A stretch of 64,000 nt of DNA from Eledone cirrhosa. Its lineage: Eukaryota > Mollusca > Cephalopoda > Octopoda > Eledonidae. Below, piece after piece: positions 22,540 to 34,264 of this stretch (positions are counted from its first letter, which is position 1; the number at the start of each line of letters is the position of its first letter). The DNA lies in the NCBI GenBank assembly GCA_964016885.1, contig OZ024743.1:18996372-19060371 (forward strand), written 5' to 3'. The notes beneath the pieces were generated by a model. It saw only the letters and a program-made list of their open reading frames with translations, did no database searches and was not told where the DNA came from. The translations under genes were made by a program, and so were the position numbers.

Positions 22540-23520
22540 GAGATTACTTTCCTACGCATAATTCATTACTAGATGACTAATATTCGAAGTACGATGCCAC
22601 CAACGTATATGCTATTCCACTTCTCCCACCAAATATGAGATCTGCTACATCAAACAAACAAAAAATACATACGTTTATACTATATATTATATATCGGTCA
22701 AATGTTATCTAAATTGCTGCAGTTGCAATGTCATTTAAGATGTAGCTCATTTTTCAAAATATTGAAATACAACCGTTTATAAATTCAAAAACTCCTCTGT
22801 ATTCCGTTGATTTTATAAATAATACAGAATTATAATCGTTTGTGCGAATCCCTATGTAATTCCACTCTCAATAGCTAATAGCTATTTGGAAAATTCAATT
22901 ATTATTCAATATTGTTTCTTTCGAAACTCATTTTCAAAATTATCTCATCCAGCTATCTTGATTTCACAAATAAAGTAGTATGTCTCCAGACTTTGCTTTT
23001 CCTAGTATTTCATATTATAAAGGTAGATTAGTTATTTTCAGTATCATTTTCACACCGCCTCTAGATATTACTCTTACTCCGTCCAATTACGTTTTTGTTA
23101 GATATAACTTGCTACGTTATTAACAATTTCTTCCTTATTTCCATAATCTTCGTATATAATTCTTCTTTGCATTCGCACACCATCTCTCGATAACATTTGA
23201 TTCACGAGTTACAATGCTCTATTCAAGAGGGACAAGCCAAATTCATTCTTTATTGAATGGAAGTTTTATATCATAGATGTAAAATCTTAAAATCCTTATA
23301 ATTTTAACATGCCCCTGGAATGTTTATCATTAAAAGATTTAAAACTCTTATTTATTAATAGTAAGATAACAGCATATAGCGTACAACGAAATGACTCCAG
23401 ATTCATAGAAATGTTAATATAATTCTTTTTTTCTGTTTATTTCTATTCTGAGTTGGGCTACATTTTGTTATATTGCGCAAAATATAAACACGCATAACAT
23501 ACAATATATTATTTCATATT
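22540..23520. other. AT-rich spacer, no gene seen
   Basis: Unique-looking sequence with no coding or repeat signature. Confidence 0.45.
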
Positions 23521-23555
23521 ACATGATATCATGACATGTATACATACACGTGTAG

Positions 23556-23930
<375 letters not shown>

Positions 23931-24027
23931 TACACTCTACTCTGCTGAATATCGAGTGCTAATTTTGGCATACCACCTATGGAAGCACCATAGCTACCAT
24001 TATACACAACTATATATATATATATAT

Positions 24028-24355
24028 ATTTCGTTTCTGAATTTGTTTAACAAGATTCTTTATCTGAAAACGTGTGTTGAAACCGATATTGTTATACTTT
24101 GGGAGGGTCATGTTGCCAATAAGAAACACACGCACCAGTCGCTTTCACTTCAATTTATTATAAATTTAAAAAAAAAAAAAAAAAATGTTAAATTTCCGGT
24201 TGATTGGTGGGTTGGTTCCACAACCGGACGGTTGTTCATATATTGTCAAAGTTCTTTCGTCACACATTCGGTGACCTCTTCAGTGACTGGGGATTATTTT
24301 CTTTGTTTTCTGCCTCTCTTTTGTTCTGTCCTACGCCATCTTGTTTTTGTGTGTG
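24028..24355 (+). repeat. Interspersed repeat Z, copy 1 (possible PLE-3 terminal sequence)
   Basis: Contains ATTGTTATACTTTGGGAGGG, CTTCAATTTATTATAAATTT, a poly-A run, GGTTCCACAACCGGA, TCAGTGACTGGGGAT and CCTACGCCATCTTGTT. Copies occur at 25048-25345 (direct, diverged) and 25545-25975 (inverted), and a 40-base fragment lies at 35261-35305. It is preceded by (TA)n. It directly abuts PLE-3 coding sequence, so it may be that element's terminal repeat. Confidence 0.65.
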
Positions 24356-24371
24356 TAAAATCAACCACAGG

Positions 24372-24701
24372 AGGTCAAATCCTATGTGGGTATGGTGGAG
24401 GGCCGATTTAAGAAAGGCTTCATGAACCACCAGTCTACCTTTAGATACCGGGACACAGACGTTCATCCACGAAACTCGCGAGCCACATATGGTCCCACAA
24501 GGACTCATGTATAGACTACTCCATTCAATAGAAAGCCATACGCAAGGCGAAATCCGTCGTGTGGACTATGTATTGATGAGCCAATAAATATTCTAAAGAG
24601 ATTATGCAATAGTGATTGCCTAAACACGAGAAATGAATTTTTCACACGTTGTCCACACATCTCGAAACACCTCTTACATAACTACAAATCTCCGGATTGA
24701 A
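24372..24701 (+). pseudogene. PLE-3: GIY-YIG endonuclease C-terminal fragment
   Basis: Translation in mixed frames gives YVGMVEGRFKKGFMNHQST with FRYRDTD, then after a stop and frame changes PSCGLCIDEPINILKRLCNS and TRNEFFTRCPHI. This matches the layout of the PLE-2 nuclease (YVGST..FK..YNNHKNSF, CDLCAEE..ILK..LNLRTNLFSCCKH) at low identity. Nothing upstream is preserved: RT and N-terminus are missing and repeat Z adjoins instead. The stop following HNYKSPD at 24701 corresponds to the family's C-terminus. It is a dead fragment of a PLE family distinct from PLE-2, PLE-4 and PLE-5. The hammerhead at 24841-24890, 140 bases downstream, probably belongs to it. Confidence 0.7.
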
Positions 24702-24840
24702 TGACAACTTCCTAATTTTCTTACCAACTAGAAACTTTTCGGACTTTCGCTGTTATCTCCCTTACACCTCTCGCACGCTTTTTAGTATTTCTGTACATGC
24801 GCGTTCGTACGGTTGTCTTTCCTGTTCCGTATAACTATGT

Positions 24841-24890
24841 CCATTACGAGCTGAGGATCCGCTAAGGTGAAACAATTGTTCTCGGTATGG
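24841..24890 (+). ncRNA. Hammerhead ribozyme C (CUGAGGA core)
   Basis: Helix I: CCATTACGAG (24841-24850) pairs with CTCGGTATGG (24881-24890) as 4 bp, a 2x2 internal loop and 4 bp. Core CTGAGGA is at 24851-24857 (position 7 is variable in hammerheads). Helix II is a short CC/GG stem with loop GCTAA. GAA is at 24869-24871, helix III segment ACAATTGT at 24872-24879, and U17 at 24880. Cleavage is predicted between 24880 and 24881. Helix II is minimal. Confidence 0.65.
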
Positions 24891-24984
24891 CGAACAAACT
24901 GTTGTATAACCACTTCTACCTAACTCGTTCCATGGACTGAGTGCTCTACACTACCACTACAGATATTACCTTACAGTGTTCTAC

Positions 24985-24987
<3 letters not shown>

Positions 24988-25041
<54 letters not shown>
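24988..25041. repeat. (TA)n microsatellite
   Basis: About 26 TA units between the PLE-3 remnant and repeat Z copy 2. Confidence 0.95.
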
Positions 25042-25046
<5 letters not shown>

Positions 25047-25047
25047 C

Positions 25048-25345
25048 ATTCTTGAATTTGTTTTGCGAGATTTGTTATCTGAAATCGTGTGTTGCAACAG
25101 ATATTGTTATACTTTGCAAGGGTCATGTTGTAATAGAAACACACGTACCTGTTGCTTTTCACTCACTTCAATTTATTATAAATTTCTGGTTAGTTATTGA
25201 TTCAATAACCAAAAGGCAGGTTATATATTGTCAAATCCCTTTCGTCTTACTTTCTGTGACTTCCTCAGTGACTAAGTTTGTATGTTGTGTGTCTCTACTT
25301 AATTATTTAAATCTATTACTTTGTCAGTAGTTGGTTGTTTGTTCT
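25048..25345 (+). repeat. Repeat Z, copy 2
   Basis: A diverged direct copy of 24028-24355: ATTGTTATACTTTGCAAGGG, then CTTCAATTTATTATAAATTT and TGACTTCCTCAGTGACT. It starts at a (TA)n tract as copy 1 does. Confidence 0.65.
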
Positions 25346-25544
25346 ATCTGTGTGTGTCTGATTAGTTTGGTTAGTTTGGTTTTTGTGTCTCCCTGCATAT
25401 CTTAATTTTCACATTAATGTATAATGAATTGAAGTGAAAACCAACAGTATAACAATATATATATATATGTTTAGACAAATCACAGAGGCAATAAACATAA
25501 AATAATTACAACCAAAATTAAATAGAAAACATGAGTGGAACAGC

Positions 25545-25978
25545 AACATCACAACTTACAATTAAGGACAAAATGAAAACACACACGCACATAGAACAAA
25601 CAACCAACCACTAACATGTAAATAAACAAATAAATAAACGAATATAAACACACACAGACACCCGGATGTGGCGCATGCGCAGACTGAGCACACAACACAC
25701 TCACAGAAACAAGATGGCGTAGGACAGAACAAAGGAGAGGCACAAAAACAAAGAAAATAAAAGAATCCCCAGTCACTGAAAAGGTCACAGAATGTGTGAC
25801 GAAAAAACTTTGACAATATATAAACAACCATCTGGTTGTGGAACCAACCAACCAACAGGAAATTTATAAATTCCTAAATTTATAAATGTATTATAATAAA
25901 TTGAAGTGTAAGCAACTGGTGCGTGTGTTTCTTATTGGAAACATGACCCTCCCAAAGTATAACAAGATATATATAAAT
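25545..25978 (-). repeat. Repeat Z, copy 3 (inverted)
   Basis: The reverse complement of repeat Z, running from TATACTTTGGGAGGGTCATG (near 25965) to beyond CTACGCCATCTTGTTTCTGT (near 25705) and on into sequence with CGCATGCGCC not present in copy 1. It ends against the PLE-4 pLTR. The two 100-residue frames on this strand are translations of the repeat, not genes. Confidence 0.6.
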
Positions 25979-25980
25979 AT

Positions 25981-26545
25981 AGTTATAGGAATAAACAAAG
26001 AGTGCTTAAAAATACATTGTTTTATTAGCTAACGGTGTTTCATCCTTACACCATGGCAGGAATCCTCAGAGCCTATAAACATGAGTATATCAGTAGTTGC
26101 ATGCTCCATCATGCTGCATCACCAGAACAAGGTTAAATGACTGGCAAGGGGGTTCCGAGTCCAGCGCTATATGGAAAAAGGCAGAATACATGATGCACAT
26201 AATGTCATAAAATGTCTTAAAATTAAAAATTAAAAATTACACCTAACATGTATCACTTAAATGGTGCAATAGATGATAAAGAGGTTGGGAGAGGGTAGCA
26301 AGGGATGAGTGAGGGTATTACTCGGCATGATCAGAAACAATAAGAAAATAATAAAAAAAATAATAATAAAAAAGTACAAAAATACAGGGATAAGAAAAGA
26401 GATAAATATAAAAATACAAAACAATAAAGGCACAAAAAGCCCGGAAACCCCCCGCATAGATGCACCAAAGCACAAGCAGTGCAAAAAGAGGGTGTATAGG
26501 CAGATCAAGAGAGTTTGCAAGCATGAGTCTGTGAAAAGAATAGTT
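25981..26545 (-). repeat. PLE-4 pLTR, downstream copy
   Basis: Matches 30762-31371, including ATTGTTTTATTAGCTAAC, CACCATGGCAGGAATCCTCA, CCAGCGCTATATGGAAAAAG, GGGTATTACTCGGCATGATC and GAGAGTTTGCAAGCATGAGT. The open frames inside are translations of the repeat. Confidence 0.8.
26021..26079 (-). ncRNA. Hammerhead ribozyme D, copy 1
   Basis: Minus strand: helix I TTTATAGGCT pairs with AGCTAATAAA around one mismatch. Core CTGAGGA is at 26069-26063. Helix II is TCCT/AGGA with a long loop GCCATGGTGTA. GAA is at 26041-26039, helix III segment ACACCGT, and U17 at 26031. Cleavage is predicted between 26031 and 26030. The first pair of helix II is a U-U mismatch, so activity is less sure than for types A and B. 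Confidence 0.6.
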
Positions 26546-28022
26546 GGTCAGCAGTGGTGCAGCCTTAGATTTATGATAGTCCATATGAGGGATGGTGTAC
26601 TCCAAATATATCGCCTTGTAACAGGTTGATTCTCCTTAACATATCCGCGCCCTACTAACCACATCGATATGTTCCAGTTCCGAACGTTAAGTGAGATAAC
26701 ACTATTTTTCCAAAACATATTCCCAGGGGATCTATCACCATAGGCGGTCGGGGATATACACCTACAATCTACAATAAAAAAAGAAAGAACGACGATTTAA
26801 AGAGATGTATGGCACATATACAGCCGGCACAGATGTGAGGAAATTGAAAACATTCGGTCGCTCAATCCAACGTGCCAGGTGAAATTCACTGTATGTCCAA
26901 GTTGACGTTCAACCAATGTATCGCTCCGCATACAACTGTACCACAGTAAATACAAATCGTGATGGCAATCCCGCTACATATAGAGAAAAAGTGTATACAG
27001 GAAACTGCGCTTCCAGAATAACATATGGCAGAATGAGCATATGTTATAATAATAGGCGGGTTTATTATAGTGAGTGCAAATTTCTGTAGAATATATAGAT
27101 ATATATATATAGAAGGGATAACTCAGAACTAAACCTGTCAATGACAGCTATGTCATTTATATTTCCGCCACTTGATTTTCGTTTAGATTATTGACTCCGG
27201 AGGTTGCAATCCATTCACAGTCGGGTGTGACCCCTTCTGGGTCGGCGGTAGTTCAATATCCAGTGCTGCACTTTGCCTTGAGTGTGGTTCTATAATTCAT
27301 CAAAGCCGGAACACAATTCATATTCAACTAACTCCAAGCTTCAAAGATTCGTCTCTCACTAGTGATTCACAACCCTATTCTGAATATAAACACAGGAAGT
27401 CGTAGTGTACGTATGAAAGGTATGGGAGGCAATTTGCGTCATAAAGGGCGGATTCTTTTGATATCCAACGGGGTGCTAGGGGCGAGTCTTTTGTTTGATT
27501 CGAAGCCCTCCGCGATCAAGCTCACCTCCTCCCTGGGGCTAGGTCGATTCAGCGGCGCCCAGCCCACACGATTTGCTACCATAGTTCACCATACCAGGTT
27601 AGATCTATTACACACCTTAGGTTAACTAGACCCCGGGGGCCCAATTCACCCGCTTTATAGTTGCGGCGGGGTTTTCTGGGCTTTCGACAGACTATAGTGA
27701 TGTGCTATCAGTTATCGCACAAAGGGTGTGTTTATAAACCATACCAATATGGTTAGTGTGGGTATGTGCATATATAGGGTCATGCTGTGCTAGGTATAGT
27801 GAAAAGCCTTAAGTAGGTTCCACCCCAAGTTTCTTGGCTTGTGGTCCAATAAGATGAACTGGGGAAGAGAGGAAGAAAAGTAAGAGAGGGGGGAGAAGAG
27901 AAGAGGTATTAGAGTAGTCTATATTCACCTGAAGGGCAGTTATCGTCACAAAGGAATCAGGATGCAGTGCGGCGTGGTTTTACGTAGGCCAGACAGGACG
28001 GGTGTATGCAGGTCCTACAGCG
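26546..28022. other. PLE-4 3' region, non-coding
   Basis: Lies between the GIY-YIG stop and the pLTR. 27130-27700 is GC-richer than its surroundings, with CCCGGGGGCCC near 27635 and AGCGGCGCCCAGCC near 27555. The 87-residue plus-strand frame at 27362-27625 resembles no family I know. It may be element 3' sequence or a nested insert whose ends I cannot see. Confidence 0.45.
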
Positions 28023-30675
28023 TTATCTATTTGGTTTAAAATAATAGAAGGAGCTAAGATTTATGTGCGGGCGAGAAGAGAATATCTCCGACTTCCTATT
28101 TAGCAGGTTCAGTTTGGACTGTATTATGGCGTGTGATTCAGAGAGACAAACGCCACATGTCTTGTTAGGGGTGTCTGTACTGCGATGATTTAGTGATGAT
28201 TCTCCATTCAAGCGGGTATTGAATATCAGTGTTCTTCAGGAGCGATATGTAACTAGCTAGGGATGTAGTATTCTTAAGTCTATCATCTCTAAATGTATAG
28301 CGCTGGGAGTTGTATCTGGTCTTCAAGGGGGTCGATATAGAGCCTATATATGTTTTGGAGGAGGTCCGAGTTGTAACATCGCATGCGTAGACAATATTGT
28401 TTATAAGGCATTGTCTCTTTAGAGGGCAGTCCGCCCTTCGTCTACAGTTACATTTTCGGTGTATGTGAGTCTGCGGCACAGGATATGTTTTGTTTTCCGT
28501 GCGTTCCAAATTTGGCAACCGTACATGTGTGGATAGTATTGCTGGGTGAAACCGCATCAGGTCCATCTAGTGGCTGCCTGTGTGCCGCAGCTGCAATGGT
28601 ATCGAAACCCTTTCTAATTTTGTTATTATTCGTTATGGCTAGGTGACGAGCTAGATTTGGAGTAGTGGAGAATAATAGCTTAATTGTGTTTTTATTAATG
28701 ATACTATGGTATTTACTACCGGGGGGGGGGGGGGCAAGATCGAGAGGAATGCCTTTGGTATATTGGTTGATACCTCCGAGTTGTAAGGTGGATTAAAGTA
28801 GGAATTAGATATTCGTCTATTTTTCTTATTTTTCGTACTAGGGAAAGAGTTGGCCCTGGGCATCGACAACCCATCTTCCGTGGTAGAGAGAACCTGGGGT
28901 GGTAACCCTACCTGGGGGGGTTCACAGGCTTCCCTGTCTTTCCCATTGCACTTCAATTTTCTAGCTTTTATCCTAGTGTTAGTGTTATTGCCATACCGAG
29001 GAGGCGTGTTAAATGGAGTCCCTTGGGGTTGGTCAGAGCCGCCTACAGTACCCGCGTAGTTCCTATTTTTGTGTCCGCTTCTTTTAGGTAATGCCATATT
29101 GTGTGTGATTACATTATATTGTCTGGCCCTGGTGGTTTGGGCGTTGTTATGTATGTAGCATATTGTTTCTCTAAAACCGGACTTTGCTAGTGCTTTATTA
29201 TAGTACCTTGCATTAGACCTAAATGCATGCTCGTTATGTGATAGTCTGCTAATCCTGTTAGATACCCCTTTAATTATGGCATTTAGGACGAGTCTAGGGT
29301 GGTTGGAATTTGCATTCACGTATGTTAGTGTTTCATCTGGCTTGTGGTAGGCTGAGAAGTATTTATTTTTCAAGTCCAAGGTTACATCTAGAAAGTTAAC
29401 CGTTTTATTATTTATGTCTATCGTTATGCTAAGGTTAAAGCTTTTGAAGAATTTATGTAGTTCTTTTTTCGTCCTTTCTATATTATGTTTTGTATATTCA
29501 ATAGTGAACAGGGCGTCGTCACGGTATAGCCCGCCTTTGAAGTGCGGGAATGTTTTATGCATTTCATGGAGGACGTAAAGTTCAACCAAGTCAGTGACCT
29601 GCGCCGAATCGCTGGACCCCATTGTGACATCAAAGTTATTCAGCGTGTTCTTCCGGGTCCAAAGTTGGTCTTCGAAGAGGATTATAATTTTCCGGGCAGA
29701 AATGATGATGTCAATTTGGGATCTGTCAGGTCACTATTTGGCATAGCTAATATAAAGGGCTTATTTAGGAGGATAGGAGAGATCGAGGTATAGTATGAAT
29801 TGATATCGAATTGGATGAACTTCAGGGATTTATGGTTACGAATGCTTGAGAACCATTTAATGGCCTCCTCAGTATTCCCCCATAGGTCAAGGTAAATTTT
29901 ACTTCGTATAACAGTGATGACGGCGTCCAATATTTTCTTACTTATTATCCCTAAGTCAGACTTAGAGGGGCTAATGAGCCTAATTGAGGGGTTACTAAGG
30001 AAGTCCTTTTTGTGATCTTTCAGTGTGAATCTGAGTTGCTTAGGGGTGAAAGGCTAGGTGTACCTTTTCAAGTTCAGCATCTTAACGATTTCTAGCCCTT
30101 TCTTATTTATCTCGTCTAGGTTTCCATAGGTAGTTTTCTTATAATTTCTGTAGAGTTCCCTGTATATGAAGTTTATGTAAGTCTTGTAGTCCAAGTTATA
30201 TAATTTTTTTTGTTTTATCTGAGGGGACAAGAATGTTAGCATTTTCCTCGAAGCCCTTAATAATAGAGCTAAGATCTCTACGGAAAGGCTTCTTGATATG
30301 GCTTTAGTCCTATATCTAATACCCTTCACAAGGTTTAGAAGGTCGCTTTCAAAGCCATCCAGACCACTATTGTGCGGTGGGCTCTTGTACATCTTGAATC
30401 CATACCTATTTACCGGGTTGGAAAGCACGCCACCTTAATCTTTTAACAAATGAGTTTACGCTAGCTATGAGCAACCTTTCGTAAATATTTCTAGATGGGA
30501 TGGGAGTGTTCTTGAGTGACAAAAGTAGATGGTCATTGGTTAGCATACTGTCAAATGTATGCACTAGTGTGCGACTATAGTTGCATAGATCTGCTAATAC
30601 ATGTATGCGCACAGTGATTATATTGTTTAGCTCAACCCAATAGGAGCCGTTATATTTCGTTGACAAATATATCAA
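28023..30675 (-). pseudogene. PLE-4 RT and GIY-YIG polyprotein, multiply broken
   Basis: Pieces from the N-terminus: RRLRWRAFQPGK-type region (30406-30675); helical region (30054-30428); RT motif A as KFIQFDINSYYTSISPILLN (29682-29930); motif B as MGSSDSAQVTDLVELYVL and catalytic GGLYRDDALFTI (28651-29622), with VNFLDVTLDL and SNHPRLVLN following; then the cysteine cluster CNCRRRADCPLKRQC and GIY-YIG KTYIGSISTPLKTRYNSQR (28165-28566); and the C-terminal CGVCLSE..RKSEIFSSRPH (28023-28211). The domain order equals PLE-2, so it belongs to the same YRDD lineage but a separate family. Frames change at least four times, so it is dead. A proline- and glycine-rich linker (about 28830-29100) replaces the asparagine-rich linker of PLE-2. 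A run of 12 G in the frame near 28722 is a probable frameshift site. Confidence 0.8.
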
Positions 30676-30761
30676 TATGCGCAGACATGTAGATATATTG
30701 CCCTTGGTATGACAGTGTGGTTTTAGCTCAATGTAGGAAAACTAGTATATTACAGAGCCGT

Positions 30762-31371
30762 TATAGTTATAGGAACAACCAAAGAGTGCTTAGAAATACA
30801 TTGTTTTATTAGCTAACAGTGTTTCATCCATGCACCATGGCAGGAATCCTCAGAGCCTATAAACATGAGTATATCAGTAGCTGCATGCTCTATCGAGCTG
30901 CGTCACCAGAACAAGGTTAAATGACCAGCAAGGGGGTCCCGAGGCCAGCGCTATATGGAAAAAGACAGAATACATGATGCACATAATGTCACAAAATGTC
31001 TTAAAAGTTTAAAAATTAAAAATTACACCAAAAATGTATCACTTAAATCGTGCAATAGATGATAAAGAGGTTGGGAGAGGGTAGCAAGGGATGAGTGAGG
31101 GTATTACTCGGCATGATCAGAAACAATAAGAAAATAATTTTTTAAAAAATAATAATAATATTAATATTAATAAAAAAGTAAAAACATACAGGGATAAGAA
31201 AAGGGATAAATATAAAAATACAAAACAATAAAGGAACAAAAAGCCCCCCCCCCAAAAAAAAAAGAAAATATAAGACAAAGCAAAGCATAGATGCATCAAA
31301 GCACAAGCAGTGCAAAAAGAGGGTGTACAGGCAGATCAAGAGAGTTTGCAAGCATGAGTCTGAAAAGAATA
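30762..31371 (-). repeat. PLE-4 pLTR, upstream copy
   Basis: Direct duplicate of 25981-26545, with poly-C (31244-31253) and poly-A differences and ending at GAGTCTGAAAAGAATA. Confidence 0.8.
30805..30863 (-). ncRNA. Hammerhead ribozyme D, copy 2
   Basis: Core CTGAGGA is at 30853-30847. Helix I is the same as copy 1. The helix III segment is ACACTGT, changed from ACACCGT while the A-U and C-G pairs are kept. Helix II loop bases differ and one TCC/GGA pairing is kept. The predicted cleavage site is at the same position, before AGCT. Confidence 0.6.
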
Positions 31372-31379
31372 TTCATATA

Positions 31380-33015
31380 CGTATGTTACGGATGCATCTC
31401 CTGCTCTAGTAGTCATATACATGTCCAGTTGTGCGCACGAAACCTGATTACCAAATCTAATTACCTTCTTACTCTATAGTTGTTACTTTAATATTTTATT
31501 GTTAGCAAATCTTATCGTTGTCTTAATTTTCTATGCACATCTGTTTCTTTTTTTAATATTTCAATCATTATCTATTTAAGCTTGACCTGTCCCTATCTTA
31601 TCTTCTCTATTTTTTCCTTGTAACCATTATATTGCCCTATTATTAAGTTGGTTGCATCAAATATTACGCAGAGGAAATTATATTAGTAAAGATATCTTTG
31701 TGGATATATGTATTTATTGTTTATATATTATTGAGGCGCGACAGCCTGTTGGGTAATACTAACAAACGCTTCTAAGCTTTGTTCTTAAATATATATCTTT
31801 ATGAGCCGAAAAACCTAAAATATTTTCCTGAAGCTTAAGTCTATTGATACTGTTTATAGTTAGATTACTGCAGTCATCTAACAGTAATTACATTCTTCAC
31901 TGTCAATAGTTTCTTACACTTCATTAATTTGTATAGATAGTAACATCGCTAAAAACATCGTTCCCGATTTAGTATTTCATGAACTAACAACACTAGTTGT
32001 ATGTTGGTTTTATTATATGATTTGTTAAACAAGAGGTTTTATGTATGTTTTTCGTAAAGTATCTTTGTATTAATGGCATAAAGCAAATGTTTTGTAGATT
32101 GAAACAAATTCTATGATCGCATTTAATCAACGTCAATGTGGAGACCATTAAGCTTTGATTCGTTAGCATTCAACTGATATGAAATAGCTTAAATATCACA
32201 CATTTAATAGAAAGTTGTCAGTTTATCGGTCTAAGTGACATGATTTCGTGCTTAAATAACACAACACTTTGTTGTTGGGTAAATCAGTAAATATTTTCCG
32301 CGTGTTTGAATACATACATCTCGTGTATTTGTCGCGTGTAGTACAGAAGGATAATGAATGGGCAGGAACAAGATGATGTGGTTTAGTGATCAACAACTGA
32401 ATCTTTTCTAGCATGAGAAGATGTGAAAGATACTTTATAAAATGGTATTGTATCTACTCTTCCTCTACATTAAATCTCCATATATTATACGAGGAATTCT
32501 GCATTAAAGTTTAGTAGTATGTTCTTATGTAGAAAGTGATTCATAGATTTTTCTAGCAGCGGATACAATTAATTTCATCGGAAACAAATGAGACAATACA
32601 AGAACATATCGATTATGTGGCATACATTAATAAATAACACTAGGTTGTATATTGGCAGAAACGTTAGAATGGCATACAAAATGTTTGCTGCATTTTTACG
32701 ACCCATTGCATTAAATATTACCGATGACATTTATGTATTTCCTCGTTTATGCCTCGATAAATAAATTGCGAGTGAAGGAGGGGTAGTTTATTTTGTGTCT
32801 TGTTTTCCTCCTGTATCTTTGATTTTTAAGTTCAAGTTCGGCCATGCCGTTTAACAATCTGCCTCTTGGGATGAAAGTTTCAGCCAAGTTCATTTGGTAG
32901 AAGCAAATAGTGACTAAATGATGAAAGACATAAGAGTACAATTTTCAAAATAATAACCAGTAACTAGAAACATTCTCTAATCGAGTCAGACTTCGAAATT
33001 ATGTTGCATTTTCAC
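31380..33015. other. AT-rich spacer, no gene seen
   Basis: Unique-looking DNA. Short open frames at 32223-32414 and 32747-32941 on the minus strand have no recognisable family. Confidence 0.45.
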
Positions 33016-33017
33016 TA

Positions 33018-33018
<1 letters not shown>

Positions 33019-33088
<70 letters not shown>
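33019..33088. repeat. (TA)n microsatellite
   Basis: About 34 TA units. Confidence 0.95.
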
Positions 33089-33091
<3 letters not shown>

Positions 33092-33114
33092 TTATTTATG
33101 AAGGTATGACGATA

Positions 33115-33430
33115 AATGTCTCTAATACATCTCAATAAAAAAATAAAACATATTCATCAATTATTTACTCAGAGAAGTAATAAAATCTATTACACTTAAT
33201 CAAAAATATCTGTGTTAGGGGATATAAGTTAATTAAAATAAGTCAACTTTACTCATTTAGTTCCCCGAGCATGGTCTTGGAACTGTGTGAGTAAAACCGA
33301 CTTATTTTAGACTGCCTCGCGTATATACTCTCACATAGATATTTTGGCGTAATTTTAATATATTTTAATACTTCTCTGAGTATATAATTTATCAATATAA
33401 CTTATCCTTTCATTGAGATGTGTAATTAAA
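33115..33430. mobile_element. Diverged foldback / MITE
   Basis: Left arm 33125-33215 (ACATCTCAATAAAA..ACTCAGAGAAGTAATAAAAT..AAAATATCTGTG) and right arm 33335-33428 (CATAGATATTTTG..ATACTTCTCTGAGTATA..TTCATTGAGATGTG) are reverse complements with many substitutions. The centre has a second inverted pair around TTACTCATTTAGTTCC and GGAACTGTGTGAGTAA. There is no coding capacity. Confidence 0.6.
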
Positions 33431-33735
33431 TAAGACGGTTAACTTTACAAATTAATATTAACTACTCCATCAGTTAAGGTTGATATTTCCCGCGCCAATA
33501 TAAGACTATCCTATTGTCCTAATACATTGTGTGGGAAATAATCATATAATACTTCTGTGATGGAAAACATTTGACACCGTGCTATGGATGATATGTATTG
33601 AACTTCTCATCTTAACCCAAAGAATTCTTCAATTATTGCTTATTGCAATATCTTGGAATGATTAATGTTGTTTCTTGAATTCCAGAACATGGTCGCGATA
33701 GAAGGAAAGAAGGATATATAATATATAATATATAT
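33431..33735. other. Spacer, no gene seen
   Basis: AT-rich, no recognisable structure. Confidence 0.4.
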
Positions 33736-33740
33736 ATTTA

Positions 33741-33794
<54 letters not shown>

Positions 33795-33797
33795 TAT
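33736..33797. repeat. (TA)n microsatellite
   Basis: Imperfect TA tract with TATG interruptions at the left border of a repeat X copy. Confidence 0.9.
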
Positions 33798-33799
33798 GT

Positions 33800-34136
33800 A
33801 CGTATGGCTTTACCGAACATTTATTATAATGTTCGATTTGTTTGTAAACAAACAGCCTGAATTACGCCGTGCAGTGTTCGGCAACCATCGTTGCCCATTT
33901 GTTCAACTCTGACAAAGGAATATGCATAAGGAAAGTATATACTTTCAAACGCTCAATCATCTGACATAAATGTATACGATACTGACGATAGTTAATAAGC
34001 TTGAAACTAGTTCATCTTTCCTTTGTCAGTGTTGAACAGAAGGGCAACGACGGTTGCCGAACACCGTACGGCATAATTCGGGCTGTTTGTTTACAAACAA
34101 ACCGAACATTATAATAAATGTTCAGTAAACCCATAC

Positions 34137-34140
<4 letters not shown>
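33800..34140. mobile_element. Repeat X, head-to-head inverted pair
   Basis: 33800-33935 carries TTTACCGAACATTTATTATAAT and the TTGTTCAACTCTGACAAAGG end in one orientation. 34010-34140 carries its reverse complement (CCTTTGTCAGTGTTGAACAG .. TTATAATAAATGTTCAG). This makes a palindrome of about 340 bases with a core of about 75. Confidence 0.65.
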
Positions 34141-34183
<43 letters not shown>

Positions 34184-34262
34184 CATATATGTGTGTGCAT
34201 GTATGTATATACATACGTACTACTGTACGTCTGTATACATATATGTATGTACGTATACAGAT
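34141..34262. repeat. TA / TATG / TACG simple repeat
   Basis: Pure TA units then degenerate ATGTATATACATACG, bordering repeat X on both sides. Confidence 0.85.
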
Positions 34263-34264
34263 TT

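Larger units (their letters stand above)
25981..31371 (-). mobile_element. PLE-4: Penelope-like element with two direct pLTRs
   Basis: Direct repeats 25981-26545 and 30762-31371 bracket a minus-strand body with GIY-YIG, RT and N-terminal remains. Each repeat holds one hammerhead. The pLTR copies are clearly more diverged from each other than those of PLE-2, and the body is broken in several places, so this insertion is older. Confidence 0.8.

Noticed and set aside
27362..27625. 87-residue plus-strand frame as a possible host exon
   Set aside because: No recognisable domain, splice context or family; kept only as part of an unexplained GC-rich block.
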